NCBI RefSeq assembly: GCF_029626155.1
Contig: NZ_JARUBL010000001.1
Span: forward strand, 7,282,501-7,346,500
Direction of reading: 5' to 3'
DNA length: 64,000 bases
Source of the DNA: Solwaraspora sp. WMMD1047
Lineage (GTDB): Bacteria > Actinomycetota > Actinomycetes > Mycobacteriales > Micromonosporaceae
Below are positions 42,911 through 51,710 of this stretch, piece after piece. The position numbers were made by a program, and so were the translations under genes. Position 1 is the first letter of the stretch; each line of letters opens with the position of its first letter. The notes beneath the pieces are model-generated. The model ran no database searches and was not told the origin of the DNA. It saw only the letters and a program-made list of their open reading frames with translations.

Positions 42911-43266
42911 CTTCGTGCCGGGCGGGCCTCACCACGAGGCGGGGTCCCGCCCGGCTCGGACGCTGGATCACCGCCGGCCTCGACAGGGCGGGCAAGCTAA
43001 GGAAAGCGGAGAGCCTCACCCTGCCCCGGCGGGTCCGGCTGTTGGAGCGGTGGCTGGCGCACTCCGTGCTGCTGCGCGGCCATGCCGGTCCTGCACAGCG
43101 CCGGCAGTTGTGGGTCCGGCTGGGCAAGTCCGGCGGCACGGGGATTTCCGCGAAAGCCGGCGCGGCCAGTCGGGTCGCGGTCCAGCGCTGGGGTGCTGGA
43201 CCACGGCCTGACCGAGCCAGGGGGCACCAGTGAAGATCACCGCTCCCGGATCCCACCACGTTCCAG
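42911..43266 (+). other. Coding-like remnant without a start
   Basis: One plus-strand frame (phase of 42919) reads LGRWITAGLDRAGKLRKAES, LPRRVRLLERWLAHSVLLRG and AQRRQLWVRLGKSGG through about 43200, with high third-position GC and no stop, yet no start codon with an SD. It may be a fragment of a lost gene. The rest of the stretch is featureless. Confidence 0.3.
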
Positions 43267-44250
43267 TCACTGCGCGACAAGAGCACCGGGGCGGGTCGCG
43301 GCCGGACTACCATCGACTCCAACCACACCGCTCGGCGAGTCGTTGCGAGGGCTGGCGTGAAACTCGTTCAAGTAGCGGCGCACCGTGCGTTCCGACGTGC
43401 CGACCCTCTCCGCGATGGCGGTCGGGTGCTGGGTCGGGTCTTGCCGGTAGGCGTCGATGACGGCGTTCCTCGTGGTGCCGCGGCGTCGCGGCTGCCGATC
43501 CACTTCACCAGGGCTTTCGTCGTCGCTGTCTGCCTCGGCGGAACGCCTTTTGCTGTCGGGGTGGCTTTTCGCAGCTGAGTCGAGGTTGTCTGCGGGCGGG
43601 GGTTGGTCGCTCGGCGTGTGGTCGGTGGGATGGGCCGATGGTGGCTTGTCGATCATGATGGCATCAGTCAGTGCACCGCTCGCCGGGGTTCCGGGCGGGT
43701 TGACGGACGATGTCGGCGCCTCGTGCTCGGCGGGTGGCGGCGCCGCGCGTTCCGCGTGTGGTGTGGGCCGCGTCGCCGACGACGTGGGTTGGGCGAGCTG
43801 CAGTCTGGCGGACAGTTCGACCAGGCTGATGCTGGCGACGACGATGAGGCCGTCCACCGAGATAGGTAGCAGGTAGGCCGATAGGCCGGTCTCGCCGTAG
43901 CGGGAGGCGACGCCGACCATGTGCCAGTAGGAGACCCAGGCGGCGATGGTGGCTATGGCGGTGGTGGCGATCAGCCGCGCGGCGGCCAGGAGTTTGTGGT
44001 GGACGGGGACGCGGGAGATCAGTTCGACGGTGAGTAGCAGCGCCACCGGTGGCCAGGCGGCGATGGTCTGGCTGATGAGGTGCGGTTGGGCGTGCAGGAC
44101 GTTTGCGGCTACGGAGGCGGCAACGCCGATGATCAGGGTGGCCCGGACCGCCCATCGGATGCGCTTGAGGCTGCGTACGGTGGCCGGTGTGTCGGCCGGG
44201 CGCTCGGCGCGCTGCGCCCGGGTGGCGGCCGGCAGGGTTGCCGCGCTCAT
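43267..44250 (-). CDS. DUF2637 (Spd-like) membrane protein with a C-terminal HTH
   Basis: The 327-residue product has four membrane helices between about 33 and 150 (ATLIIGVAASVAANVLHAQP, WPPVALLLTVELISRVPVHH, LIATTAIATIAAWVSYW, LLPISVDGLIVVASISLVEL), the DUF2637 pattern of plasmid spread proteins in actinomycetes. A long disordered linker follows, then an HTH segment (HPTAIAERVGTSERTVRRYL). Spd-type proteins help plasmids move within the recipient mycelium. ATG 44250 overlaps the stop of the BTAD gene (44247-44249), so they are co-translated. Confidence 0.85.
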   Translation of the reverse strand: MSAATLPAATRAQRAERPADTPATVRSLKRIRWAVRATLIIGVAASVAANVLHAQPHLISQTIAAWPPVALLLTVELISRVPVHHKLLAAARLIATTAIATIAAWVSYWHMVGVASRYGETGLSAYLLPISVDGLIVVASISLVELSARLQLAQPTSSATRPTPHAERAAPPPAEHEAPTSSVNPPGTPASGALTDAIMIDKPPSAHPTDHTPSDQPPPADNLDSAAKSHPDSKRRSAEADSDDESPGEVDRQPRRRGTTRNAVIDAYRQDPTQHPTAIAERVGTSERTVRRYLNEFHASPRNDSPSGVVGVDGSPAATRPGALVAQ

Positions 44251-47200
44251 GCGGCGCCGCCTCGGTTGCGGCGGGCGCGGCGACGCACGTCGTCGGTGAG
44301 GGCGCCCGCGAGTTCGCGGGTGTCATCGGTCGGTTCGGTGTCGAGCTCTTCCAGGCGGCGGGTCAGCTCGGCCAGCCGGGCGGCGATCGCGTCGATGTCG
44401 TCGAGGTCGGCGTGGTGGCGCATCGCCGCCTGGTACAGCTCTTCGGCGTAGGGGTCGTGTGCGATGGCGGCGTCCAGCACGGCGAGGGCCTCTTCCGGTT
44501 GGTCGCGTAGCGCGTCGGCCAGGGCGAGGTGGGCGTCGAGGGCCTGCCGGCGGACCGCTTCCCGGTACGGTTCGGCCCATTCGTAGTGGGCGCCGGCGGC
44601 GAAGGGGCCTCGGTAGGCGGTGACCGCGTCTCGCAGCGCGGCCAGCCTCGCGTGGCCGGTGGTGGTCTCGGCGGCGGCGAGTGCCGCGCGCATCCGCCAC
44701 AGGTCCACGTCCAGGGTGTCGCGGTTGAGTAGGTACCGGTGCCGTGGGTGGGTGATGTAGGTGGCCCGCCCACCGGTGCGCCGTAGGGCCAGGCGCAGGG
44801 CGTAGACGTAGGTATGGATGCGGTTGGGGGCCTTGGAGACGGTGGCGTCCGGCACCAGGTCCTCTTTCATGGCGTCGACGGTGGCGCCGCCGTCGCGGGC
44901 AATCAGGTACACCAGCAGTTCCATGGCCTTGGCGCGTAGCGGCTGTTGCGGGTCGGCAGCGACGATGGTCGGCGGGCCGAGGACCTGCACCGCGACGACG
45001 CCCGGTCCATCGCCAGCGGGGTCGTCGGCGTCGCCGTCGTCCAGGGCCTGACCGTCCTCGCCGTTCGGCCGGGGGACTGCCGATCCCGCCGTGTTCGGAC
45101 GGGTGGTTTCCGCGAGGACCGTCAAAGCCGGCGTGGTGTCCGGGACCTGTGTGGCGCCGGTGATCTGGTCGGGGGTAGCGGCGTCGGGCTCCGGGGCGGG
45201 GCCGGCGGTGGGCGGGTCATGGTCGCCTGTGGGCGTCGCGGGCTGGGTGGTGGCGACAGGGGTGCGGGGCTGCGGCTCGGTGGGTGCCGGCGGCTGGGGC
45301 AGGCCGGTGTGGGACTCGGCGAGGGTGGGCAGCAGCGCGGCTGCCTCGGCGGCGGTGATGACAGCGAGGCGGCCGGCGTCGGCGGGGTGGCTGCCGTGCC
45401 GCGAGCCCTCGCCCTCGGCGGGGGTGGTGGTGCCGTCGCCGGCCACGACGACGGTGTTGCCGTCGGGCCATGCCCCGAGCAGGACTCCGTGGATGTCCAG
45501 ACGCTGCCCCTGGGCGAGCAGGGCGGCGATGCGGGTCCGCTCGTGTGGGACGGTGGCGTCGGCGAGCAGCAGGATCGGCGGTAGCGGTTCCTCGTGCGGG
45601 TCGGCGTCGCGCAGGTGCGCCACGGTGTCGACCTGGTGCCCGTACACCAGGCGGGTACGGTGCAGCGTCTGCTCTTCGAGGAGTTCCAGGGCCTCGGTCA
45701 GGTCGCCGGTCACGGTGAGCCTGGGTGTGTCGGGCACGTTCACGGCGGCGGCGCCGAGCAGGGTGGCCAGGGTCGCGGCGGGCAGCACCACACCGCAGCG
45801 TCCGTGCGGGTCGTCGAGGGCGCCGGAGGCGAGTGCGGAAGCGAGGAAGCCCCGCGCCGCCGCCTGCGCGCCCGGACCGGTCAGCCCCAGCCCGGCCGGT
45901 GGCCACGCCGCAAGCATCGGGTTGCCCAAGGCTGGCAGGTTCAGCGGCGGCGCCGGGTCGGTCCGCTCCTGCTCATAGACGCCGTCCGGGATCTCGGTGG
46001 CCGCGTCGTCGGGGGTGTCGGTGACCTCGCTGGTGTCAAGCAGGTCGGTCAGGCTGGTGTCCTCGTCTGCCGCGGGGCCGCGTAGGCCAGCGCGCACCCG
46101 GGTCACCACCTGCGGCAGCGGCGCCAGGTCCGGGTCGTCCAGACGTGACTGTGCGCTGGGCGGGCGTGGCGTGTATCGGCGTCGGCGCAGCCGCCACACC
46201 ACGGCGGCGGCGCCGGCGATCGCGAACGCGAGACCGAGGTCGACCCAACTTCCGGTCGGCAGTGCGATGCCGTCGGGGTGCTCCGGTCGCCTGGTCGGGC
46301 CGGTGGGGGCGGTCGTGCTGGCGGCGGGACTGTTCGGGGTGTCGACCGGTGGGGCCGGGGCGGGCGCGGCCGGGGCTGCCGGTGTGGGTTCGGTGACGCC
46401 ATCGTCGGCGGGCCGGCTGACGGTGGGGCTCGGCTGCGACGCTGGCGGTGGTGCCGGATCACCGGGCCGGGGTTCGGCCGGGTGGTCCGTGCCGGGTGGG
46501 GCGGCTCCAGGGTCGGCGGGGGTGGGCGTGGCGCAGTCGGGTGCGGGTGGCGGGTCTGCAGGCGCGGTGGCCGGCGGACGCGGGGCGGCGGGAGGCGCCG
46601 GTGGGGTGCCGCTGTCGTGGGTGTGGCGGGTCGGTAGGTGCAGGGTCCAGCCGGGTTGGATCAGGTTCGGGTCGGTCAGGGTTCCGCCGACCGGGAAGCG
46701 TCGTCCCTTGTTGCGGTCGTAGATGTCGGGCCAGCGGTCGGCGTCGCCGAGGTGCCGGTCGGCCAGCCGCGACAGGGTGTCGTGGCGGCGAACCGTCACC
46801 GTCGCCGGGGAGCCCGGTCCGGCCACCTGGGCCGGGCCGGCGGACGCTGCCGGCACCCCCGCCGCTGGGGCCGGTGCGGCCGGTTCCAGGCTGCTGTGGA
46901 CCGGTGGGGATGACGCGGCCGCAGGGGTGGCGGTGGCGACGTTGGTCAGGGCCGTGGCGCCGAGGACGGCGGCGTGCAGTGCCCCCAGCGGGCCGGGCAC
47001 CCGTATGGCCGGCCACCGGCGGGCCCGTCGGGTGAGGTGGGTCCAGGCGCTGGTGAACGCGGTGGCGGCGAAGCCGGCCCAGACCAGCCAGGCGGTGGTC
47101 AGCAGCGCGGCGGTGACGCTGCCGGGGGTGAGCGGGTCGGCCAGCCAGGCCGCGACCTGCGTACCGGTGGGCCACCGCCGGGGTAGCGCCCGGCCGGTCA

Positions 47201-47282
47201 GGACTGTCAGGACGGTGGGTGGTCCGACCAGGACTGCCCCGTAGGCGATGACGTGGTGGACGGTGCGTATCGCCGTGAACAT
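44247..47282 (-). CDS. Membrane-anchored LysM protein with SARP-like wHTH and BTAD domains
   Basis: The 1011-residue protein has membrane helices near 11-30 and 58-78, a LysM domain at about 161-217 (VTVRRHDTLSRLADRHLGDA, PNLIQPGWTLHLP), a long Pro/Thr-rich stretch and another hydrophobic segment near 340-360. A middle globular part is followed at about 757-860 by an OmpR/SARP-type winged helix (MELLVYLIARDGGATVDAMK, RIHTYVYALRLALRR), then a bacterial transcriptional activator domain (VDLWRMRAALAAAETTTGHA, EEALAVLDAAIAHDPYAEEL). It could link wall or membrane state to transcription. SD GAGGAG precedes ATG 47282. It is a paralogue of the gene upstream in the same operon. Confidence 0.85.
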   Translation of the reverse strand: MFTAIRTVHHVIAYGAVLVGPPTVLTVLTGRALPRRWPTGTQVAAWLADPLTPGSVTAALLTTAWLVWAGFAATAFTSAWTHLTRRARRWPAIRVPGPLGALHAAVLGATALTNVATATPAAASSPPVHSSLEPAAPAPAAGVPAASAGPAQVAGPGSPATVTVRRHDTLSRLADRHLGDADRWPDIYDRNKGRRFPVGGTLTDPNLIQPGWTLHLPTRHTHDSGTPPAPPAAPRPPATAPADPPPAPDCATPTPADPGAAPPGTDHPAEPRPGDPAPPPASQPSPTVSRPADDGVTEPTPAAPAAPAPAPPVDTPNSPAASTTAPTGPTRRPEHPDGIALPTGSWVDLGLAFAIAGAAAVVWRLRRRRYTPRPPSAQSRLDDPDLAPLPQVVTRVRAGLRGPAADEDTSLTDLLDTSEVTDTPDDAATEIPDGVYEQERTDPAPPLNLPALGNPMLAAWPPAGLGLTGPGAQAAARGFLASALASGALDDPHGRCGVVLPAATLATLLGAAAVNVPDTPRLTVTGDLTEALELLEEQTLHRTRLVYGHQVDTVAHLRDADPHEEPLPPILLLADATVPHERTRIAALLAQGQRLDIHGVLLGAWPDGNTVVVAGDGTTTPAEGEGSRHGSHPADAGRLAVITAAEAAALLPTLAESHTGLPQPPAPTEPQPRTPVATTQPATPTGDHDPPTAGPAPEPDAATPDQITGATQVPDTTPALTVLAETTRPNTAGSAVPRPNGEDGQALDDGDADDPAGDGPGVVAVQVLGPPTIVAADPQQPLRAKAMELLVYLIARDGGATVDAMKEDLVPDATVSKAPNRIHTYVYALRLALRRTGGRATYITHPRHRYLLNRDTLDVDLWRMRAALAAAETTTGHARLAALRDAVTAYRGPFAAGAHYEWAEPYREAVRRQALDAHLALADALRDQPEEALAVLDAAIAHDPYAEELYQAAMRHHADLDDIDAIAARLAELTRRLEELDTEPTDDTRELAGALTDDVRRRARRNRGGAA

Positions 47283-47420
47283 GCCGGGCTCCTCGCGCCA
47301 AAAGGGGGTGCACCCGCGTCCCGCGACCCCGGCCGGGGCAGGCCGGGGTGTGGCGGGATGGGGGGTGGAGGACTGTTTCGACGCTAGGAGTGGATGCCGT
47401 GGCGAGGTAGGGGCGCGGAC

Positions 47421-47470
47421 CTCACACGGTCTGACAGAACCTCACACGCCGTCTGACACGACCTCACCAC
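47421..47470 (-). promoter_or_regulatory. Helically phased direct repeats upstream of the LysM-BTAD gene
   Basis: On the plus strand, CTCACAC occurs at 47421 and 47441, CTCACCA at 47463, and TCTGACA at 47430 and 47452. Aligned as TCxxACx, the five units lie about 8-12 bp apart, close to one helical turn. SARP and other OmpR-type regulators bind such heptamer direct repeats. The array lies 140-190 bp before the LysM-BTAD start. TCTGACA is also the core of the repeats in the transfer-operon leader. The binding protein is inferred, possibly one of the BTAD proteins. Confidence 0.55.
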
Positions 47471-47487
47471 CACGGTGTCGAGGCTGG

Positions 47488-49632
47488 TCAGAGCCGGGGC
47501 GACGGGCGGGGACGCAGTGGCCGGTGCGGGGCCGGCTGTGCGGTGGTGTCGTGCCGCGGGTCGCCGCCCGGTGGCAGGCCGGCGGCGGCGAGCGTGCGGG
47601 CGTAACGGTCGAGCAGGGTGTCGATCCCGTCGCGGTCACCGACCGCGGCCAGGGCCCGCACCGTCCGCCGGTGCAGGTCCTCGTTGAGGGGATCAACCCC
47701 GACCGCGTCACGCAGCAGCCGCAGCGCCGTCGGCGGGTCCGCCTCGGCGGCCAGGGCGGCGTAGGCGTCGATGACCTGCCGGCGCAGCGCCTCCCGTACC
47801 GGCGGCAGCCACGGCCAGTCGTGGCCGGCGGCCAGCTCACCCGGGTAGGCGCCGATGGCCTGCCGGAGGGTGCGGTCGCGGTCGGCGGCCCCGACGGCGG
47901 TGGCCGCCTCGTCGACGGCGGCGGTGAGCCGCCACAGGTCCACCTCGACCGTGTCGGCGGGCAGCCGGTAGCGGTTCCCGGCCCGGTCGATGACCGTCAC
48001 CCCGTCGGTGTGCAGGGTGCGGCGCAACTCGCTGATGGTGGTGTAGAGCCGCCCGGTGATCGACGCGGGCCTCAGGTGTGGCCAGATCGCCTCGGTCAAC
48101 TCCGCCGCGGTGGCACCGGCCGGATGCGCCGCCAGGTAGACCAGGACCTGCCAGGCGGCGCTGCGGCGCAGCAGCACCGGCCGGCCGGCGACCGTAGCGG
48201 ACACCTGGCCAAGGACCCGCAGCCGCAACACCGGCACGCCGGCACCCGCCGGCCGTCGCACGCGCGCCGGCGCCGGCGGTGTCGGGGTGGCCGTCGGTGG
48301 TGGCAGGTGCCCGGTCACCGCCAGCAGGTCAGCGGTGGCCCCCGCGCCCAGCACACACAACCGCGGCCCTGCCCGCCGGCCACCGTCCACCGTGGTCGTG
48401 CCATCGGGCAGAACCTGCCAGGTCTCCTCGGGCCCCCCGCCGAGCACCACCACGGTGACCGCCCCGACCGCGCCGGCCCGCAACCGCATGACGGCGGCCG
48501 GGTCGCCGCCGCGCGGGTCGATCAGGACCAGCAGCGGCTGATCACGGCCACCCGGACCGCCGCCCGACGACGCAGGGTCGGCGGACGTCCGGTGGCGTTC
48601 GATGTGGACGAGCGCGTCGTCCAGGGTGGCGGCGACGGTCAGGCCGGCGACGGCCGTCAGGCGCGGTGCGTCCAGGTCGAGGCCGGTCAGGGTGTCGACG
48701 GTGGTGACCAGCCGCGGCCCGCCGGCGTCGGCGGTGAGCAGTGCCGCGACCAGGATGCCCCGGGCGGCGTCGGCCGCTGCCGGGCCGGTCAGCCCGACAG
48801 AGGCCGGCAGGTCCCCGGGACGCAGAACCGGGCCGGTAGGCCACTGCCCGAGCACCGGACCGTTCCGGTCGGTGACCTGTCCGCGCGGGCCGGGCGGCCC
48901 GGGGGGTGCGTCCGGGTCGGTGACGGCGGCCAGGACCGCCCGCACGGTGCGGGAATCCGGAGTGAGGTCGGCGTTCCGGCCGGCGTCGCGACCGGGAGCG
49001 CCGGGCTGGTAGTCGCGGCGGCGGCGCAGCCACCCGAACACCGCCGCCCCGGCTGCCACCTCGGCAACCTCGTCGGGCAGCCACCCACCATCGGGCAGCC
49101 CCACCCCCACCCCGGCCCGCGCCGCCGGCGCTGCCGCGGCCGTGGTGTGTCCGTCGGTAAAGGGCTGGCCCGTGGTGGCCTCGGCCGGCTGCGGATCCGG
49201 TGGCGACACGGCGGCCGTAGCGCCCGCGCCGACGCCGAACACCGCCACCCCGACCAGGCCACCCGCGGTGGCCTGCGCCGGAGCGGGCACCGGAAGCCGC
49301 CGTATCCGGCGGACCACGCCGCGCAGCCGCCACAGCACGGCCCGGACCACGGCCAGGGCGAACAGCAGCCAGATCACCCAGGCCAGGACAGTCAGCCCTC
49401 CGGTCACGCTCTGCTCGGTCAGCGGCTGCGCCACCCACCGCCGCACCTCATCGCCGGTCGGCGCCTGCCGCAGCAGCGGCCACCCCACCACCCGTACCAG
49501 CACCCACGGCGGGCCGACCAGCAGGCCGACCGTCAGCGCAGCCGACGCCAACCGCCGCGGCCACCGCATCACCGCCCACCCCAACCCCAGCCCGACCGGC
49601 GGACAAGCCACCAGGCAGCACGACCTGTCCAC
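47488..49632 (-). CDS. Membrane-anchored BTAD (SARP-like) regulator without LysM
   Basis: This is up to 714 residues (GTG 49632). ATG 49569 is an attractive alternative because GGGGTGGGCGG precedes it and the N-terminus then begins MRWPRRLASAALTVG. Membrane helices lie near 28-48, 82-100 and 122-142. A long middle region resembles the equivalent part of the neighbouring LysM protein (TGPAAADAARGILVAALLTA, QPLLVLIDPRGGDPAAVMRL). The C-terminus has a winged helix (AWQVLVYLAAHPAGATAAEL, RLYTTISELRRTLHTDGVTV) and a BTAD (VDLWRLTAAVDEAATAVGAA). The two proteins are clear paralogues and probably work together. Confidence 0.82.
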   Translation of the reverse strand: MDRSCCLVACPPVGLGLGWAVMRWPRRLASAALTVGLLVGPPWVLVRVVGWPLLRQAPTGDEVRRWVAQPLTEQSVTGGLTVLAWVIWLLFALAVVRAVLWRLRGVVRRIRRLPVPAPAQATAGGLVGVAVFGVGAGATAAVSPPDPQPAEATTGQPFTDGHTTAAAAPAARAGVGVGLPDGGWLPDEVAEVAAGAAVFGWLRRRRDYQPGAPGRDAGRNADLTPDSRTVRAVLAAVTDPDAPPGPPGPRGQVTDRNGPVLGQWPTGPVLRPGDLPASVGLTGPAAADAARGILVAALLTADAGGPRLVTTVDTLTGLDLDAPRLTAVAGLTVAATLDDALVHIERHRTSADPASSGGGPGGRDQPLLVLIDPRGGDPAAVMRLRAGAVGAVTVVVLGGGPEETWQVLPDGTTTVDGGRRAGPRLCVLGAGATADLLAVTGHLPPPTATPTPPAPARVRRPAGAGVPVLRLRVLGQVSATVAGRPVLLRRSAAWQVLVYLAAHPAGATAAELTEAIWPHLRPASITGRLYTTISELRRTLHTDGVTVIDRAGNRYRLPADTVEVDLWRLTAAVDEAATAVGAADRDRTLRQAIGAYPGELAAGHDWPWLPPVREALRRQVIDAYAALAAEADPPTALRLLRDAVGVDPLNEDLHRRTVRALAAVGDRDGIDTLLDRYARTLAAAGLPPGGDPRHDTTAQPAPHRPLRPRPSPRL

Positions 49633-49653
49633 GTGACGCGGGCGGGGGGATGG

Positions 49654-51525
49654 TTATCGGGCACCGGTGGGCTCCCGAAGCGGGCTGACCGCCAGCTGCC
49701 ACAACCGCTGCCCCCACCACGCCGCCACCGCCACCGCGTAGACCAGCCCGAGCGGCCCGGTGGCCTGCCAGCTGACCACCGCCGCGCCGAACACCGCCAA
49801 CGGCACCCCCGCCACCAGCCGGTGCAACGGCCGCCGCACCACCGCCGCCGCCACCCCGACCCCGATCAGCAGCCCGCCGACCCGCCCGGACGCATCGATC
49901 CACACCAGCAGACCCGGCCACCGCGACGCCGTCATCGCATACTGCAACAGCATCATCCCCGCACCCGCCGCCAGCACCGACGACATCGGGAACGCCAGGA
50001 ACGCATCCCAGCCCGCCGCCGGCACCCGACGCCACCACACCGCCACCACCGCCGTCGCCACCGCCACCACCGCCACGGCCGCCGAGGGCAGTAACGCCCA
50101 CCCCAGGAACCGCCCGATCGGCCACCCGAAGAACAGACTCGCCGTCACCGCGTACAAGCCCGCCACCCCGAGCCCGATCGCGCAAGCAGCGACGATCCCC
50201 GACCCCACCCGAGCACCCGGCGCAACCGCCCGGCCAGGCGTGTCGGCAGCAGTCAGGGCCGCACCCAGGAACGCGCCCGCCGACAGGCACGCCACCAGCG
50301 CGAACACCGCCGCCATCGCCAACTCGCCCCAGTTCACCAGCAGATACGCCCCCGAACCCCGGTAACCAGCTGAGCTGGCCAGCCCCTGCCCGTGGAGCAG
50401 GAACTGCGTCACCAGGACGATCGACATCAGACCCGGCACCACCCACAACGCGGCCCGCCGCACCGCAGCCGGCGCCGGCGCCGGCTCCGGTGACGCCTGT
50501 CCCCCGGCGGGGCCGTAGGCGCCGGCCGCTCCCGTGGCCGCCACGATCCCCGACTGCGGCAACACCACCGGGGACACCCCCGTCGCGGCAGCCACCGCCT
50601 GAACAACCCCCGGCATCACCGCCGCCCCACCCACGCAATACACCCCGGCCAGCCCGTCCCCCGGCACCTCCGCCGCACCCAGAACCCGGCCGGTCAACTC
50701 CTCCACCCGCGCCAGCACCGCCCCCGAAACCCGCCGCACCACCTCACCGGTCACCGCGACCGGCGGCCCATCCCCCACCGGCACCACCACCGCCGGCTGC
50801 CGCGTCAACGCCTCCTTCGCCGCCCGCACCCCCGCCAACAGCGACCACCGACCCCGCCCATCCACCTGCCGGCCCCGGGTCAGGTCCCGGATGAGCGCCT
50901 CGTCCACCGCGTCCCCGCCGCCGTCGGGATCAGACAACGTCGCCAACACCTCGAACCCGGCCGGGCCTCGACGCAGCACCGTCACCTCACACCCACCACC
51001 CACATCCACCACCAACACCAGATCCCCGACCAACAGCCGCGCACCACCAGCGACCACCTGCTCCGCGACAGCCACCGGCGCCTCCACCAGCCGAGGCTGC
51101 CCCAACCCCGCCCGATGCGCCGCCTGCCGCAACCACGTCCGCCGCCGAGGACCCCACCCCGCAGGCACCACCAACCGCACATCCCCCACCACACCACCGG
51201 CCACCCGCGCCGCGTCCCCCGCCACCTGCCCCAACACCGCCGCCACCACATCCACCGCCGCCACCTCACGGTCGGCCACCGTCACCGGCCCGTCCGGCAG
51301 CCGAACCACCGCCGGCACCAGCCGGTCCGGATCCACCTCCGCCCGCTGCCACACCCCCGACCCCGCCACCAACCCACCACCCGGCTCCACGAACACCGCA
51401 CCCGGACACACCGGACCACCATCCCCCGGCAACGACACCCACCGGCCGTCCGGCCACACCACCACACCCACCGCGGTCACCGCACCGCAGTCAATCGACA
51501 GACAAGCCTCCCCAGGCCGCATCAC
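49654..51525 (-). CDS. Hsp70/actin-fold ATPase fused to a polytopic membrane domain
   Basis: The 623-residue protein begins with an actin-fold ATPase of the Hsp70 type: phosphate-1-like LSIDCGAVTAVGVVVW, a central segment VRLVVPAGWGPRRRTWLRQA, phosphate-2-like VLVVDVGGGCEVTVLRRG and adenosine-like YCVGGAAVMPGVVQAV, spanning about 1-345. No peptide-binding domain follows. Residues 365-615 contain about eight membrane helices instead (LWVVPGLMSIVLVTQFLLHG onward). It is first in the minus-strand operon with the two BTAD proteins, 21 bp upstream. It may be a membrane sensor or a regulator-loading ATPase. Confidence 0.82.
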   Translation of the reverse strand: MMRPGEACLSIDCGAVTAVGVVVWPDGRWVSLPGDGGPVCPGAVFVEPGGGLVAGSGVWQRAEVDPDRLVPAVVRLPDGPVTVADREVAAVDVVAAVLGQVAGDAARVAGGVVGDVRLVVPAGWGPRRRTWLRQAAHRAGLGQPRLVEAPVAVAEQVVAGGARLLVGDLVLVVDVGGGCEVTVLRRGPAGFEVLATLSDPDGGGDAVDEALIRDLTRGRQVDGRGRWSLLAGVRAAKEALTRQPAVVVPVGDGPPVAVTGEVVRRVSGAVLARVEELTGRVLGAAEVPGDGLAGVYCVGGAAVMPGVVQAVAAATGVSPVVLPQSGIVAATGAAGAYGPAGGQASPEPAPAPAAVRRAALWVVPGLMSIVLVTQFLLHGQGLASSAGYRGSGAYLLVNWGELAMAAVFALVACLSAGAFLGAALTAADTPGRAVAPGARVGSGIVAACAIGLGVAGLYAVTASLFFGWPIGRFLGWALLPSAAVAVVAVATAVVAVWWRRVPAAGWDAFLAFPMSSVLAAGAGMMLLQYAMTASRWPGLLVWIDASGRVGGLLIGVGVAAAVVRRPLHRLVAGVPLAVFGAAVVSWQATGPLGLVYAVAVAAWWGQRLWQLAVSPLREPTGAR

Positions 51526-51710
51526 GCCAGTGAACCACCTCGATCACCTCAGCGGGACCCCATCAAACAGCCCGTCGATCAGCCACCCCCAAGCGGGTCG
51601 CGGCTGGCAAGCCCGCAAACGCAAAACCGACGTCTTCGGTTCGCGTCGCCCAGCGCGTTGATCCGCGGCGCCCGCACCACGATCAGCTCGCCACCGTATC
51701 CTTGGCAACG
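51526..51710. promoter_or_regulatory. Divergent promoter region between the Hsp70-like and SIR2 genes
   Basis: This 185-bp gap serves two divergent genes. On the plus strand TATCCT at 51697-51702 resembles a -10 element ending 8 nt before ATG 51711, and no SD is present. The SIR2 mRNA is therefore probably leaderless or nearly so. No good -35 is seen. Confidence 0.4.

Noticed and set aside
47421-47470. Reading the phased repeats as a CRISPR array
   Set aside because: Units are only 7 bp with about 10-bp spacing and no spacers; this suits regulator binding sites.
47248-50094. 948-codon plus-strand open frame
   Set aside because: It lies antisense to the BTAD and Hsp70 genes, has Arg/Gly/His-rich low-complexity sequence and no SD or domain.
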